A DNA stretch of 64,000 bases from Flavihumibacter sp. UBA7668 (GTDB lineage: Bacteria; Bacteroidota; Bacteroidia; Chitinophagales; Chitinophagaceae). Of this stretch, positions 25,554 through 34,000 are shown piece after piece. The position numbers and the translations under genes are program-made. Location of the stretch: contig NZ_DLHM01000007.1 of the NCBI RefSeq assembly GCF_002483205.1, forward strand, positions 186,001 to 250,000, read 5' to 3'. Under the pieces are notes generated by a model. That model was not told the DNA's origin. It searched no databases and saw nothing but the letters and a program-made list of their open reading frames with translations. The stretch's first letter is position 1. Every line of letters begins with the position of its first letter.

Positions 25554-25561
25554 TATATTTG
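25554..25561 (+). promoter_or_regulatory. Candidate -7 promoter element for the B12 riboswitch operon
   Basis: TATATTTG is an exact match to the Bacteroidota -7 consensus TAnnTTTG and sits just before the riboswitch aptamer, so the transcript would begin near 25567 with almost no extra leader. A TTTG at 25511-25514 is too far upstream to be the -33 element. Confidence 0.45.
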
Positions 25562-25567
25562 AGATGT

Positions 25568-25760
25568 AATTGGTTCAGCCTGCTACCAACAGGCTGATTA
25601 AAAGGGAACCCGGTGTAAATCCGGGACTATCCCCGTAGCTGTAAGCTTCCAGCCAATTGTTCAGTCCTGCAGCCACTGTCCGCCATAGCTCTAGCGAAGG
25701 CAGATGGGAAGGCCCTGAACAAGGAAGCAAGTCAGAAGACCTGCCAGTTCAATTTTAGTA
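25568..25760 (+). ncRNA. Cobalamin (B12) riboswitch
   Basis: The leader before the DUF6580 gene carries the cobalamin-riboswitch landmarks in order: the GCTGATTAAAAGGGAA segment (about 25593-25608), the GGTGTAAATCC and CCCCGTAGCTGTAAG core elements (to about 25645), a variable arm, and the B12 box AAGTCAGAAGACCTGCC at 25729-25745. Binding of adenosylcobalamin or a related form is expected to lower expression of the operon below. Two small mutually exclusive hairpins follow at 25762-25782 and probably form the expression platform next to the start codon at 25797. Confidence 0.93.
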
Positions 25761-25796
25761 ACCGACTTTCGGGTGAAAAGTCAAAAACAAACAGTT

Positions 25797-26390
25797 ATGT
25801 CAACACCAAAAAAACAGCCTTCATTTGCCTTTTTGCTTTTGCTCATTTCCGTTGTTGCACTGATGCGCTTACCGATGGAAGCAACAAAATCCGCTCTCGC
25901 TAATTTCACTCCTGTGGGAGCCATGGCATTATTTGCCGGATCCTATTTCAAACCCTGGTGGAAAGCCTATTTATTTCCCCTGCTGATTGTATTCATCGGC
26001 GATCTCCTGATCAATATGCTAATTTATAAAGGTCAATATGGCCTGATGTATCAAGGATGGTACTGGATATACTGTATTTATATTGTAATTACTTTAATCG
26101 GACAATACTTTCTTTCCAAACCCGGCATTTCAAAAATTGCCATGAGCAGCATCGGATCATCCCTGTTGTTCTGGATGGTTGCTGACTTCCTTGTGTGGGC
26201 AGGTGGAGGCACCGATCTTCGTACGATGCAACCACTTAGCCGTGATCTGTCCGGACTTTTACAATGTTACTGGCAGGGATTTCCCTATGCATTCAACTTT
26301 CTTTTAGGCACCAGCGTTTATGCCTGCCTGTTATTTGGGATCAGTCACCTGGCATTCAGGCAATCCAACACCGTTCAAACCATTCATTAA
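25797..26390 (+). CDS. DUF6580-like multi-pass membrane protein, B12-regulated (candidate transporter S-component)
   Basis: A 197-residue hydrophobic protein with about six membrane segments (for example FAFLLLLISVVALMRLP, MALFAGSYFKPWWKAYLFPL, WYWIYCIYIVITLIGQYF). The FTPVGAMALFAG stretch and overall layout resemble DUF6580/ECF-type substrate-binding membrane proteins. Directly below a cobalamin riboswitch and above cobU, a corrinoid or cobalt-related uptake role is likely; this is inference from position. The ATG at 25797 was chosen because an in-frame GTG at 25773 lies in the riboswitch expression platform. The next gene starts 11 nt downstream. Confidence 0.8.
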   Translation: MSTPKKQPSFAFLLLLISVVALMRLPMEATKSALANFTPVGAMALFAGSYFKPWWKAYLFPLLIVFIGDLLINMLIYKGQYGLMYQGWYWIYCIYIVITLIGQYFLSKPGISKIAMSSIGSSLLFWMVADFLVWAGGGTDLRTMQPLSRDLSGLLQCYWQGFPYAFNFLLGTSVYACLLFGISHLAFRQSNTVQTIH

Positions 26391-26401
26391 TTCAAAACCT
26401 G

Positions 26402-27055
26402 ATGCATTCAATGAATTGTCTCAGCAGCTGGAGCGGAGGCAAGGACAGTGCTTTTGCACTTTTCCTTTCAATTTCAGGTGGCTATGCTCCAAAGGCCCTG
26501 CTAAATATGATGAATGAAAATGGCCGCGTCAGCCGCAGCCACGGTCTGCCTCTCGGTATTCTTAAACAACAGGCAGATGCACTTTCTATACCGCTACATG
26601 CGGTTCCAAGTACCTGGAATGCGTATGAAGCCAACTTCATAAAATCGCTCCAATATTTAAAAGCAGAATATGCTATTTCGCAGGTAATTTTTGGTGATAT
26701 TGATCTGGAACCACATCGCGAATGGGAAGAAAAAGTATGTCAGCAAGCCGGTTTACAGGCACAACTTCCCCTATGGCAACGGAATCGTAAGGAATTGGTA
26801 ATGGAAATGCTGGCGGCAGGATTTGAAACAATGATAGTCAGCTGTCAATCTTCCATGGGACCAACCTGGCTCGGAAGAATACTCAACTCGGATCTGGTAG
26901 AGGAATTGGAAGCAATTGGTATAGATGCATGCGGAGAAAACGGAGAATTTCATACACTGGTTACCTTTTGTCCACTCTTCAAAAAACGCATACAACCCCA
27001 GATAAGCGGGAAAACCATTCACCAGGATTATTGTTTTCTTGAATTTAAAAGCTAA
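26402..27055 (+). CDS. PP-loop ATP pyrophosphatase, diphthine-ammonia-ligase-like (Dph6/COG2102 type)
   Basis: A 217-residue cytoplasmic protein. The nucleotide-binding PP-loop SSWSGGKDSAFAL is at residues 8-20, followed by GLPLGILKQQADALSIPL, VIFGDIDLEPHREWEEKVC and the C-terminal DACGENGEFHTLV motif typical of the Dph6 ATPase family. In eukaryotes the family amidates diphthine; bacterial members have other amidation-type roles, and here the gene sits between a B12-regulated membrane protein and cobU. A role in corrinoid side-chain or lower-ligand chemistry is inferred. Start at 26402 (MHSMN) or the ATG at 26411. Confidence 0.85.
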   Translation: MHSMNCLSSWSGGKDSAFALFLSISGGYAPKALLNMMNENGRVSRSHGLPLGILKQQADALSIPLHAVPSTWNAYEANFIKSLQYLKAEYAISQVIFGDIDLEPHREWEEKVCQQAGLQAQLPLWQRNRKELVMEMLAAGFETMIVSCQSSMGPTWLGRILNSDLVEELEAIGIDACGENGEFHTLVTFCPLFKKRIQPQISGKTIHQDYCFLEFKS

Positions 27056-27060
27056 GCTGC

Positions 27061-27564
27061 ATGATCATCCTGATTACCGGAGGCACCCGAAGTGGTAAAT
27101 CTTCCTATGCGCAGGAAAGAGCACTTCGTATTGAAGCAAATCCGGTTTATTTGGCAACGGCAAGAAAATGGGATGATGAATTCAACCAACGGATAAAAAC
27201 TCACCAGGCAGATCGGGACAATCGCTGGCATAACCGCGAAGAAGAATTATTCCCATCCAGTGTGCAATTACCAACCAATACCTGTGTAATCGACTGCGTG
27301 ACACTATGGTTAACAAATATCTTCCTCGGTAAGCAGCAGGACATAAACAAATCCTTAATCGATTTTAAAACTGAAGCAGACAACCTGGCTAATAGTAATT
27401 CTACCTATTTAATTGTTACTAATGAAATTGGTATGGGGCTTCACGCAGATACAGAAATGGGTAGAAAATTTGCCGATCTTCAGGGATGGGCAAACCAATA
27501 CCTCGCAAAAAAAGCAATAGAGGTTGTGTTGATGGTAAGTGGAATTCCGGTTCGAATCAAATAA
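27061..27564 (+). CDS. cobU: Adenosylcobinamide kinase / adenosylcobinamide-phosphate guanylyltransferase
   Basis: A 167-residue protein with the P-loop GGTRSGKSSYAQERA at residues 7-21, then YLATARKWDDEFNQRIKTHQ, the catalytic-region CVIDCVTLWLTN, VTNEIGMGLHADTEMGRKF and the C-terminal VSGIPVRIK. All are standard CobU features. CobU phosphorylates adenosylcobinamide and adds GMP to prepare it for lower-ligand attachment by CobS. No cobS, cobT or cobC follow: the stop codon at 27562-27564 directly abuts the stop of the convergent GH20 gene. The rest of the salvage pathway must be elsewhere or absent. Confidence 0.93.
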   Translation: MIILITGGTRSGKSSYAQERALRIEANPVYLATARKWDDEFNQRIKTHQADRDNRWHNREEELFPSSVQLPTNTCVIDCVTLWLTNIFLGKQQDINKSLIDFKTEADNLANSNSTYLIVTNEIGMGLHADTEMGRKFADLQGWANQYLAKKAIEVVLMVSGIPVRIK

Positions 27565-29502
27565 CTAATCCAGCACCATAAAACTAAACATCCATTTTAC
27601 CGGATTCTGCCAATCCGTTCCTTTGAACGAACCCACCGGCAATTTAATGAGCACATCATTCCAACCTTTTTTAAAATAGATAGGGCTCGGCTGACGATAA
27701 TAATAATCCTCATCTGTAAGGGGCGTTTCGGCCGAAACAGATTTGCCGGCTCTTTTCCAATGAGGTGGTTCAATAATTTTGTGGTTAATCCAGATCTTTG
27801 ATCCCCGTTCATCCCAGGCTCCAATGGCAGGAGCCCTGGTATTCATCGAACGTGAATAATTAGAAAAGCCGATCCAGCAGTTTCGATACCCTGCGTTGCT
27901 TGCATAAATACGGGAAGCGGCATACCAGGTAGTGTTTTCCATAGGTACTTTGATGTGGCCGGTAATAACCGGAGCCCACCAATGTCGAAGTATAATTGTT
28001 CCACCAACTGCTTCTACTGAAGGTTTCGGATTACTGTTTATAAATCCGGTGGATTCCGGTTCAAAACCACGACCGATTTCACCTTCATTCGTATATGGTC
28101 CAAAAAGTTTCCATTGATAGCCCGATTGTGCCCAATAAGGAAAAACATCTCTGGAGAAATATTTTCCTTTATGCGCCATCAGTCTTTTCTCAAAATTTTC
28201 AAATGCGTTGAACTCATCTGAAGCTTTTGCCCCAATAACTGTTGTCCATTTTTCCAATCCCCCTCCTCTCCAGCTTCTCTCTGCAAATGCTAACATAGCA
28301 GGATAAACTCCATTTAATAATAGATGGTAGTTTTCGTTGACCAGGCGACGATCGTTCCATACACAGATAATTCCGCCCAACATAGTGCCATCTGCTGAAA
28401 TCCGGTCGCCAATCTGTCGATGAAAAATGGTAACCACAGCTTCATGTGGATCCATATGATTTAAATAAAGATGCCGGGAATCAAGGTATTGTTTCCCTTT
28501 CTCTATTGGCGCATCGGTCATCCACAACTGATGAATGGTGGATGTTGGAATATTACCACCCGGACTCCAGCCCAGATGCTGAATTCCCAATGAATCCAGA
28601 AAACGGGTGATTTCCGGCAGGAATTTAGTATGGGTAATTTTAACTTCATCACCACCAATATGCAGGTAATTGGGTGAATAGGTTTTTGCAACACTTCCCA
28701 ATATTTTTTTAACCAATTCTGTCCCTTTTTCACTCTGCATGGAGACCCCTGTTGCCCGCTCAAATGCTGCACTGTGTCCGGGCATATCAATTTCCATAAC
28801 AAACCGGATATATCGGGCTTCACAATACCGCATTAGTTCCTTTATTTCTGCGATCGAATAATACATGCCAACATCGCGCAGCATGGTGGAATCTGCAGTC
28901 AGTTCCGGAAACCCTTCCACCTCCAATCGCCAGGCAATATCTTCCGTTACATGAAAATGAAATGTGTTCAGTTTGTATTGTGCCATGCGATCTATCTGCG
29001 CCTTCAGCAATTCTATTGATTGGTAATTTCGTCCCACATCCACCATATAACCTCTCCAGGAAAAGGCAGGCTGATCAAAAATTTCAGCCGCCTGGAAGCT
29101 TAGATCAGTGTTCATTAACTGTTTCAGCGTTTGTATTCCATAATAAATTCCTGTGTCTGCAACTGAAGTCAGTTTAATGCCCTGAACAGAAACAGATAAT
29201 TGATACCCCTCCGTTGAATTAACTTTATTAACCTGTTGCTGCTTTTGAAGTTGAATTGAAAGGCCGTTAGTTGGTTTTCCAATTTGTATAGCGGGATTAG
29301 CACCCAACCCCTTCATATGCTCTTTTAACTGATTGGCAAGTTGCAATAGGCTGGTATCCTGAATCTGAATGGACCGGATGCTTTTGATTAGCAGTTTTCC
29401 CTCTTTCCATTGTATTTCTGAAGGCATTGGAAGCAAAGAAGGTTGCTGGGCTCCAACTGTAGTTGCAATTAATAATATTGAAAACAAAAACACTGGTTTC
29501 AT
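27565..29502 (-). CDS. GH20 beta-N-acetylhexosaminidase
   Basis: A 645-residue exported enzyme (signal peptide ending TVGAQQ, residue 20). An N-terminal GH20b-type domain (about 20-140) precedes the GH20 catalytic barrel from FSWRGYMVDVGRNY (about 148); the catalytic pair is Asp285-Glu286 in HIGGDEV, with HFHVTEDIAWRLE near 182. A C-terminal region (about 500-645) with WYAASRIYASNAGYRN and FKKGWNDVLIKLP looks like a carbohydrate-binding sandwich. It removes terminal GlcNAc or GalNAc by substrate-assisted catalysis. Its start overlaps the sialate O-acetylesterase gene by ATGA, so the pair is co-translated, fitting degradation of host-like sialo- or mucin-type glycans. Confidence 0.93.
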   Translation of the reverse strand: MKPVFLFSILLIATTVGAQQPSLLPMPSEIQWKEGKLLIKSIRSIQIQDTSLLQLANQLKEHMKGLGANPAIQIGKPTNGLSIQLQKQQQVNKVNSTEGYQLSVSVQGIKLTSVADTGIYYGIQTLKQLMNTDLSFQAAEIFDQPAFSWRGYMVDVGRNYQSIELLKAQIDRMAQYKLNTFHFHVTEDIAWRLEVEGFPELTADSTMLRDVGMYYSIAEIKELMRYCEARYIRFVMEIDMPGHSAAFERATGVSMQSEKGTELVKKILGSVAKTYSPNYLHIGGDEVKITHTKFLPEITRFLDSLGIQHLGWSPGGNIPTSTIHQLWMTDAPIEKGKQYLDSRHLYLNHMDPHEAVVTIFHRQIGDRISADGTMLGGIICVWNDRRLVNENYHLLLNGVYPAMLAFAERSWRGGGLEKWTTVIGAKASDEFNAFENFEKRLMAHKGKYFSRDVFPYWAQSGYQWKLFGPYTNEGEIGRGFEPESTGFINSNPKPSVEAVGGTIILRHWWAPVITGHIKVPMENTTWYAASRIYASNAGYRNCWIGFSNYSRSMNTRAPAIGAWDERGSKIWINHKIIEPPHWKRAGKSVSAETPLTDEDYYYRQPSPIYFKKGWNDVLIKLPVGSFKGTDWQNPVKWMFSFMVLD

Positions 29503-31013
29503 TGCATTCTGATTTGTTTTTTAAATGTAGAAGCAGGCAGACCGGCTTTATTTATGAGATTTCCGGTTGAATAGGGTGCCCATCCATAATAAACAGCTGT
29601 AGGTAATTGGCTAAAATTCATTATAACTTTTTTCTTTCGAAGAATAGCCGGACTTTCTGTTTTTCCATCTAAGGAAAAGCCTCGCAGATTTAATCCGTCG
29701 CTCGCTTGCAGACGACCGGCAGTATAATCAAACCGTATAATCAACTTCTTTCCCCTAATACAGACTGAATGCAACAACGGACCCGATGCAACAATTGATT
29801 TTTTCCCATAGAGCTGATTCAGAGCCCACGCAGACAGTCGTTTACCAACTGCTCTTTTGTTTCGCGGATGAACATCTCTGGGATTTCCGATATCACTTGT
29901 AACAGCCATTCCGCTGTATGGAATGGAATCAAGCAACTCCCGCTGCAGGTTTCTGAAAACAGGCCAATATCTTGCTGCATAATTCAATGTGTCTATGGAG
30001 GATAATTGTACCCAGTAAAATGGCAATTTGGAATTCTTCCAGCAATCTCTATAATTCTTCACCAGCAACTGCATCAGTGACCCATACTCGAAAACACGAT
30101 TTTCTTCAAGTGAATTGCTTTCGCCCTGGTAAAATAAAACTCCGGCGATAGGTAATTTTGAAAACCGTGGAATGGCCGCTTCAAAAGCAAATCCTGGTTT
30201 ATAAGCATGGTTTGGACCGAAATTTTCAGAACTTGGAGAAGATAGCCGTTTTTCCAGATTCTGTCGACCTCTTTCCCTGATCCATTCTGGTAATGCAGGA
30301 TTATACAACCAATTCCCTTCCAGTTTTTGTTTAAAATCCGGATGAGATGCAATGGCCGCTTTATCTATAAACGTTTCAATTGGAGCACCTCCGACTGCCA
30401 AATTTATAATTCCAATGGGTACCCCTGTGTTTGTAACTATTTCTTTTGCAAAATAATAGGCGATGGCAGACATATCCTGTACAGTTTGATCTGTACAAAC
30501 CATCCATGAACCGGAATAAAAGGAGTCAACCTGCAATCGCATTAAAATAGAGTCCGTATAGGGAACCCCATAAATATACTTACCTGCAAAGCTGGTATTA
30601 TATAACCGAATCAGGGGTTGATTCGTAGTTGCTTTTTCATCTTTCGCAAATTCGTCCCGTGAAAAGGCCCATTCCATATTGGATTGTCCGGTGCATAACC
30701 ACACATCACCAATTAGAATATTCTGTCGGGAAATCATTTCATTACCAGATTGTAGTATTATTTTTTGAGGTTTGGTATTCACATTCAATGCTGGTAAAAC
30801 AAGTCTCCAGGTGGAGTCTTCCTGTACCTTTGTTTCGATTTTAACATTCCCAAATTCAAGCAGTATCTCTGCTTTCGGATTACCCTTTCCCCATACAGGA
30901 TTTGGTTTGCTCCTTTGCAATATCATATGATCAGCGAAACAATCAGCTAGCTGAAGCTGGGCAGTTACAGAACCTGACAAGCAGAAAAAGAAGAAAAAAA
31001 GCCAGTAATTCAT
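29499..31013 (-). CDS. Sialate O-acetylesterase-like SGNH hydrolase
   Basis: A 504-residue exported protein (signal peptide ending SVTAQ, residue 19). The SASA/SGNH serine-hydrolase motif WLCTGQSNMEWAF places the nucleophile at Ser111; AVGGAPIETFID and GVLFYQGESNS (second conserved block) follow, and the histidine block VTSDIGNPRDVHPRNK lies near 380. Such enzymes remove acetyl groups from sialic acids or other acetylated glycans. First gene of a two-gene operon with GH20. A 24-bp perfect palindrome lies 9 nt upstream of the start codon and may be its operator. Confidence 0.92.
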   Translation of the reverse strand: MNYWLFFFFFCLSGSVTAQLQLADCFADHMILQRSKPNPVWGKGNPKAEILLEFGNVKIETKVQEDSTWRLVLPALNVNTKPQKIILQSGNEMISRQNILIGDVWLCTGQSNMEWAFSRDEFAKDEKATTNQPLIRLYNTSFAGKYIYGVPYTDSILMRLQVDSFYSGSWMVCTDQTVQDMSAIAYYFAKEIVTNTGVPIGIINLAVGGAPIETFIDKAAIASHPDFKQKLEGNWLYNPALPEWIRERGRQNLEKRLSSPSSENFGPNHAYKPGFAFEAAIPRFSKLPIAGVLFYQGESNSLEENRVFEYGSLMQLLVKNYRDCWKNSKLPFYWVQLSSIDTLNYAARYWPVFRNLQRELLDSIPYSGMAVTSDIGNPRDVHPRNKRAVGKRLSAWALNQLYGKKSIVASGPLLHSVCIRGKKLIIRFDYTAGRLQASDGLNLRGFSLDGKTESPAILRKKKVIMNFSQLPTAVYYGWAPYSTGNLINKAGLPASTFKKQIRMQ

Positions 31014-31021
31014 TTTTTAAA

Positions 31022-31045
31022 AATATGTATTATGTAATACATATT
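31022..31045. promoter_or_regulatory. 24-bp palindrome upstream of the sialate esterase-GH20 operon
   Basis: AATATGTATTA (31022-31032), TG, TAATACATATT (31035-31045): a perfect 11-bp inverted repeat with a 2-nt spacer, 9-32 nt before the start codon at 31013. The size, symmetry and place match an operator for a dimeric repressor (GntR, LacI or TetR type). The AT-rich arms with short loop argue against a terminator. Confidence 0.55.
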
Positions 31046-31056
31046 AAAATGAAAAT

Positions 31057-31083
31057 AAAAACCGGGATCTAGTCCCGGTTTTG
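31057..31083. terminator. Intrinsic terminator after the T9SS repeat-protein gene
   Basis: A stem ACCGGGA / TCCCGGT (31061-31067, 31073-31079) with a 5-nt loop, flanked by an A-run on one side and a T-run on the other, so it can work in both directions. It starts 7 nt beyond the stop of the minus-strand gene at 31090. Confidence 0.8.
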
Positions 31084-31089
31084 CGCCAA

Positions 31090-34000
31090 CTATTCAAACA
31101 GCACCGGCATACTGACCTGGCGTCCTGTGCTTGTACTCACAGTCAGGTAATAGATGCCGGGAACCCAAGAATACCGTGGAATTTGCAGCGATTGGGAATT
31201 AATCTTACCTGAGTATACTACAACTCCGCTAACATTTACAAGTTGCAGAGATGCGCCAAGATATAGCTCAGCCACCCAGATTCGCAATAGCTGCCTAACC
31301 GGATTTTGTAAAATGCGAATCGACTTTTCCTCCTTCGAGCGAATCATCAACACCGAAGAATAACTGAACTTACCATCCTCATCCACCTGTTTTATCCGGT
31401 ACCAGGTGGTTGGCTGTGCAATGGGACCTGTCCAGTTGTAGCTATTTAAACCATTACCCTGCCTTCCTGCATTTACAATGCCAGCCCTTTGATAATGGTG
31501 GCCATTGGCACTCCATTCAACCTCAAAATGGCTGTTCGAAACTTCCAAACTTGTTTTCCACTGCAATTGCACCTGCCCCATTTCTATTCTACCAGTAAAA
31601 TCAACCCAGGTTACCGGTAAAATGGAATTGGCAGGTAAGAGTAAGCTCGCTGTAGAATTGGTTTGATACAATGTATTGGTACTGCCAAACTGATTATACT
31701 CTATAATCTGAAAATGGTAATCTTTTGTACCATCCAGATTTGTTAATACCACTTCATTTTCAGTACCTGCATATAATATAAAGTTTCCATTCCCCAGAGA
31801 AGGGCCTGAACCAAATGCCGGATTGCCTAAATAGGTTTGACCATTCACCGGAAATGCATTTACAGGAATATCCTGCTTCCCGATTACAACCCTTCTTTGC
31901 CCATTTCCATTGGTCCAATGCAGGCGGATGGAACTATTTGATAAAACAGACCAGGCCGGATTACTCGCCGGAATAGCCGGAGCCCCGGTTGTAGTAAAAC
32001 TGGCCGAAGGAGCAGCTGTAGTTAAATACACTGGCGCGCTTGTTCCATTCAATTCAAACACCGAAACATAATACTGAACTCCTTCTTCCAGTCCGGTGAT
32101 AGAAACAGCATTTCCAGCACCCTGAAATACACCAAATTGATCCGGACTAACTGCTCTTTGCCCATAGACCGAACTTACCAGATAAGTGGTATAATCCACC
32201 GGTACAAAACCGACCGGTTCATTCGCACGAACCACCACCAGACTTCTGGCTCCATTTCCAGATGTCCAGTTAACTGTTGCAGAACTTGCACTTATATTAC
32301 TAAACAGAATATTTTGCGCCGGTTGTTCTGGTCGGGGTAGGGTTTGAAAATTCCCGGTACCAAATGTGCTTGTCAAATAGGCAATGGTTGCTCCTGTTCC
32401 CGTATATTCAAATACAGCAAAATGATAGCTTTTCCCAGGTTCCAGACCTTCCACCTGAACGGAATTTGAGGTGCCATCATAAACTATAAATTCATTGGAT
32501 ACAACTTCATCTCCCTGCCCAAAAATTGCATTGTGCAAATAGGAAACTGCATCTGTTGGCAGAAAAGTTACCTCAGTATTCTCTTTCGCAACAACCATAC
32601 GCCGGTTGCCATTTCCTGAATTCCAACTAAGCTGAACCGAATTTGGCTCCACTTGTGTGAACTGAAGATTGGAGCTGGGAATTGTAGGTCTGCCTGAAGT
32701 GGCTCCGGAAACAACAGCAGGATCTGTGAGTTTATATACTGGTGCCAGGTTACCATTCGACTCAAAAACAGCAAAATGATAGAGTGTTCCGGAACTAAGC
32801 CCATTGATGGTAATATTCGTGGAGCTTCCATTATAAACGACATAATTTCCATTTCCCAGATCAGTACCCGTTGCCGGATTATTAGATGAACTATAATAAA
32901 TCAAATCAACCGGTACAGCATCAACCGGACTTCCTGCTTTTATTACCATCACCCTTCTGGAACCATTTCCATTTGTCCATTGAAGGGAAATTGCATTATT
33001 TGTTTCGGCTGAAACCTGCAAATTTGAAGTGGAAACAGTCGGACTACCAACAGTTGATCTGTTGCCACTTAAGAAAGAGCTAAGCAGGTATTGCCGATTC
33101 GAACCACTGCCCGAGTATTCAAATACAGAGAAATAATAGTTGTTAGCAGGCAACAAATTTTGAATATCAACTGAATTTGCAGAACCACTATACAAAACAA
33201 ATTGTCCAGGTGCGATCTCATCCCCCTGACCAAAATTTTGATTGGCGGAATAGATCACACCGTCGGCCGGTTGTGCCGTTACTGCAGAACCTGTTCTTGC
33301 AAGGATGATACGACCTGCCCCATCACCTCTGTTGAAGGAAATCCGCATACTATTCCCTTCTATGGAGGTAAATGTTAAATTGCTTGCAGGTATTGTTGGT
33401 CTGGATGAGGTTGCTGCACTAGCCCTTGCCGGATTATTAGTTTGATAAACGGGACCATTTAATCCATTCGATTCAAATAAGGCAAAATGATATTCACCAC
33501 CCTGCTGTAATCCGGTAATAGTAGCAGTACTTCCATTAGACCAATATAAAACATAGTTATCTGTCTGAATTAATGCCCCATTTCCATAAGTGGTGGAAGA
33601 ACTATATGTTCGATACTCCTCGGGAAACACGGTTATCGGAGCTCCAAGCCTTCCTATCAACAATCGCCGCGAGCCATTGCCATTTGCCCAGCTCAGTTGA
33701 ATAGAATTTGCAGTTACTGTATTAACCGTCAGATTGCTTGCCTGAACGGAAGGAACTGCAACTGTAGTTCCTACAACCACCGGATAGGTGGCGGTAAGAT
33801 ACTGTGGTTGTCCGGCCTGATTTAAATCATATTCAAACAACGCATAGTGATAGTTTGAATTTGCCTCCAGATTCAACACATCTGTCTGATTGCCTGTTCC
33901 CTTATAGAGAACAAATTCCCCAGGCAATAGTTCCATGCCCTGCCCGAATTGAGTATTAGCTGTATAAGAAACCAGGTCTTGTGGCAATCCTGCTACCGGT

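Noticed and set aside
25773..25796. In-frame GTG start upstream of the DUF6580 gene
   Set aside because: It lies inside the riboswitch expression platform; the ATG at 25797 gives a normal membrane-protein start.
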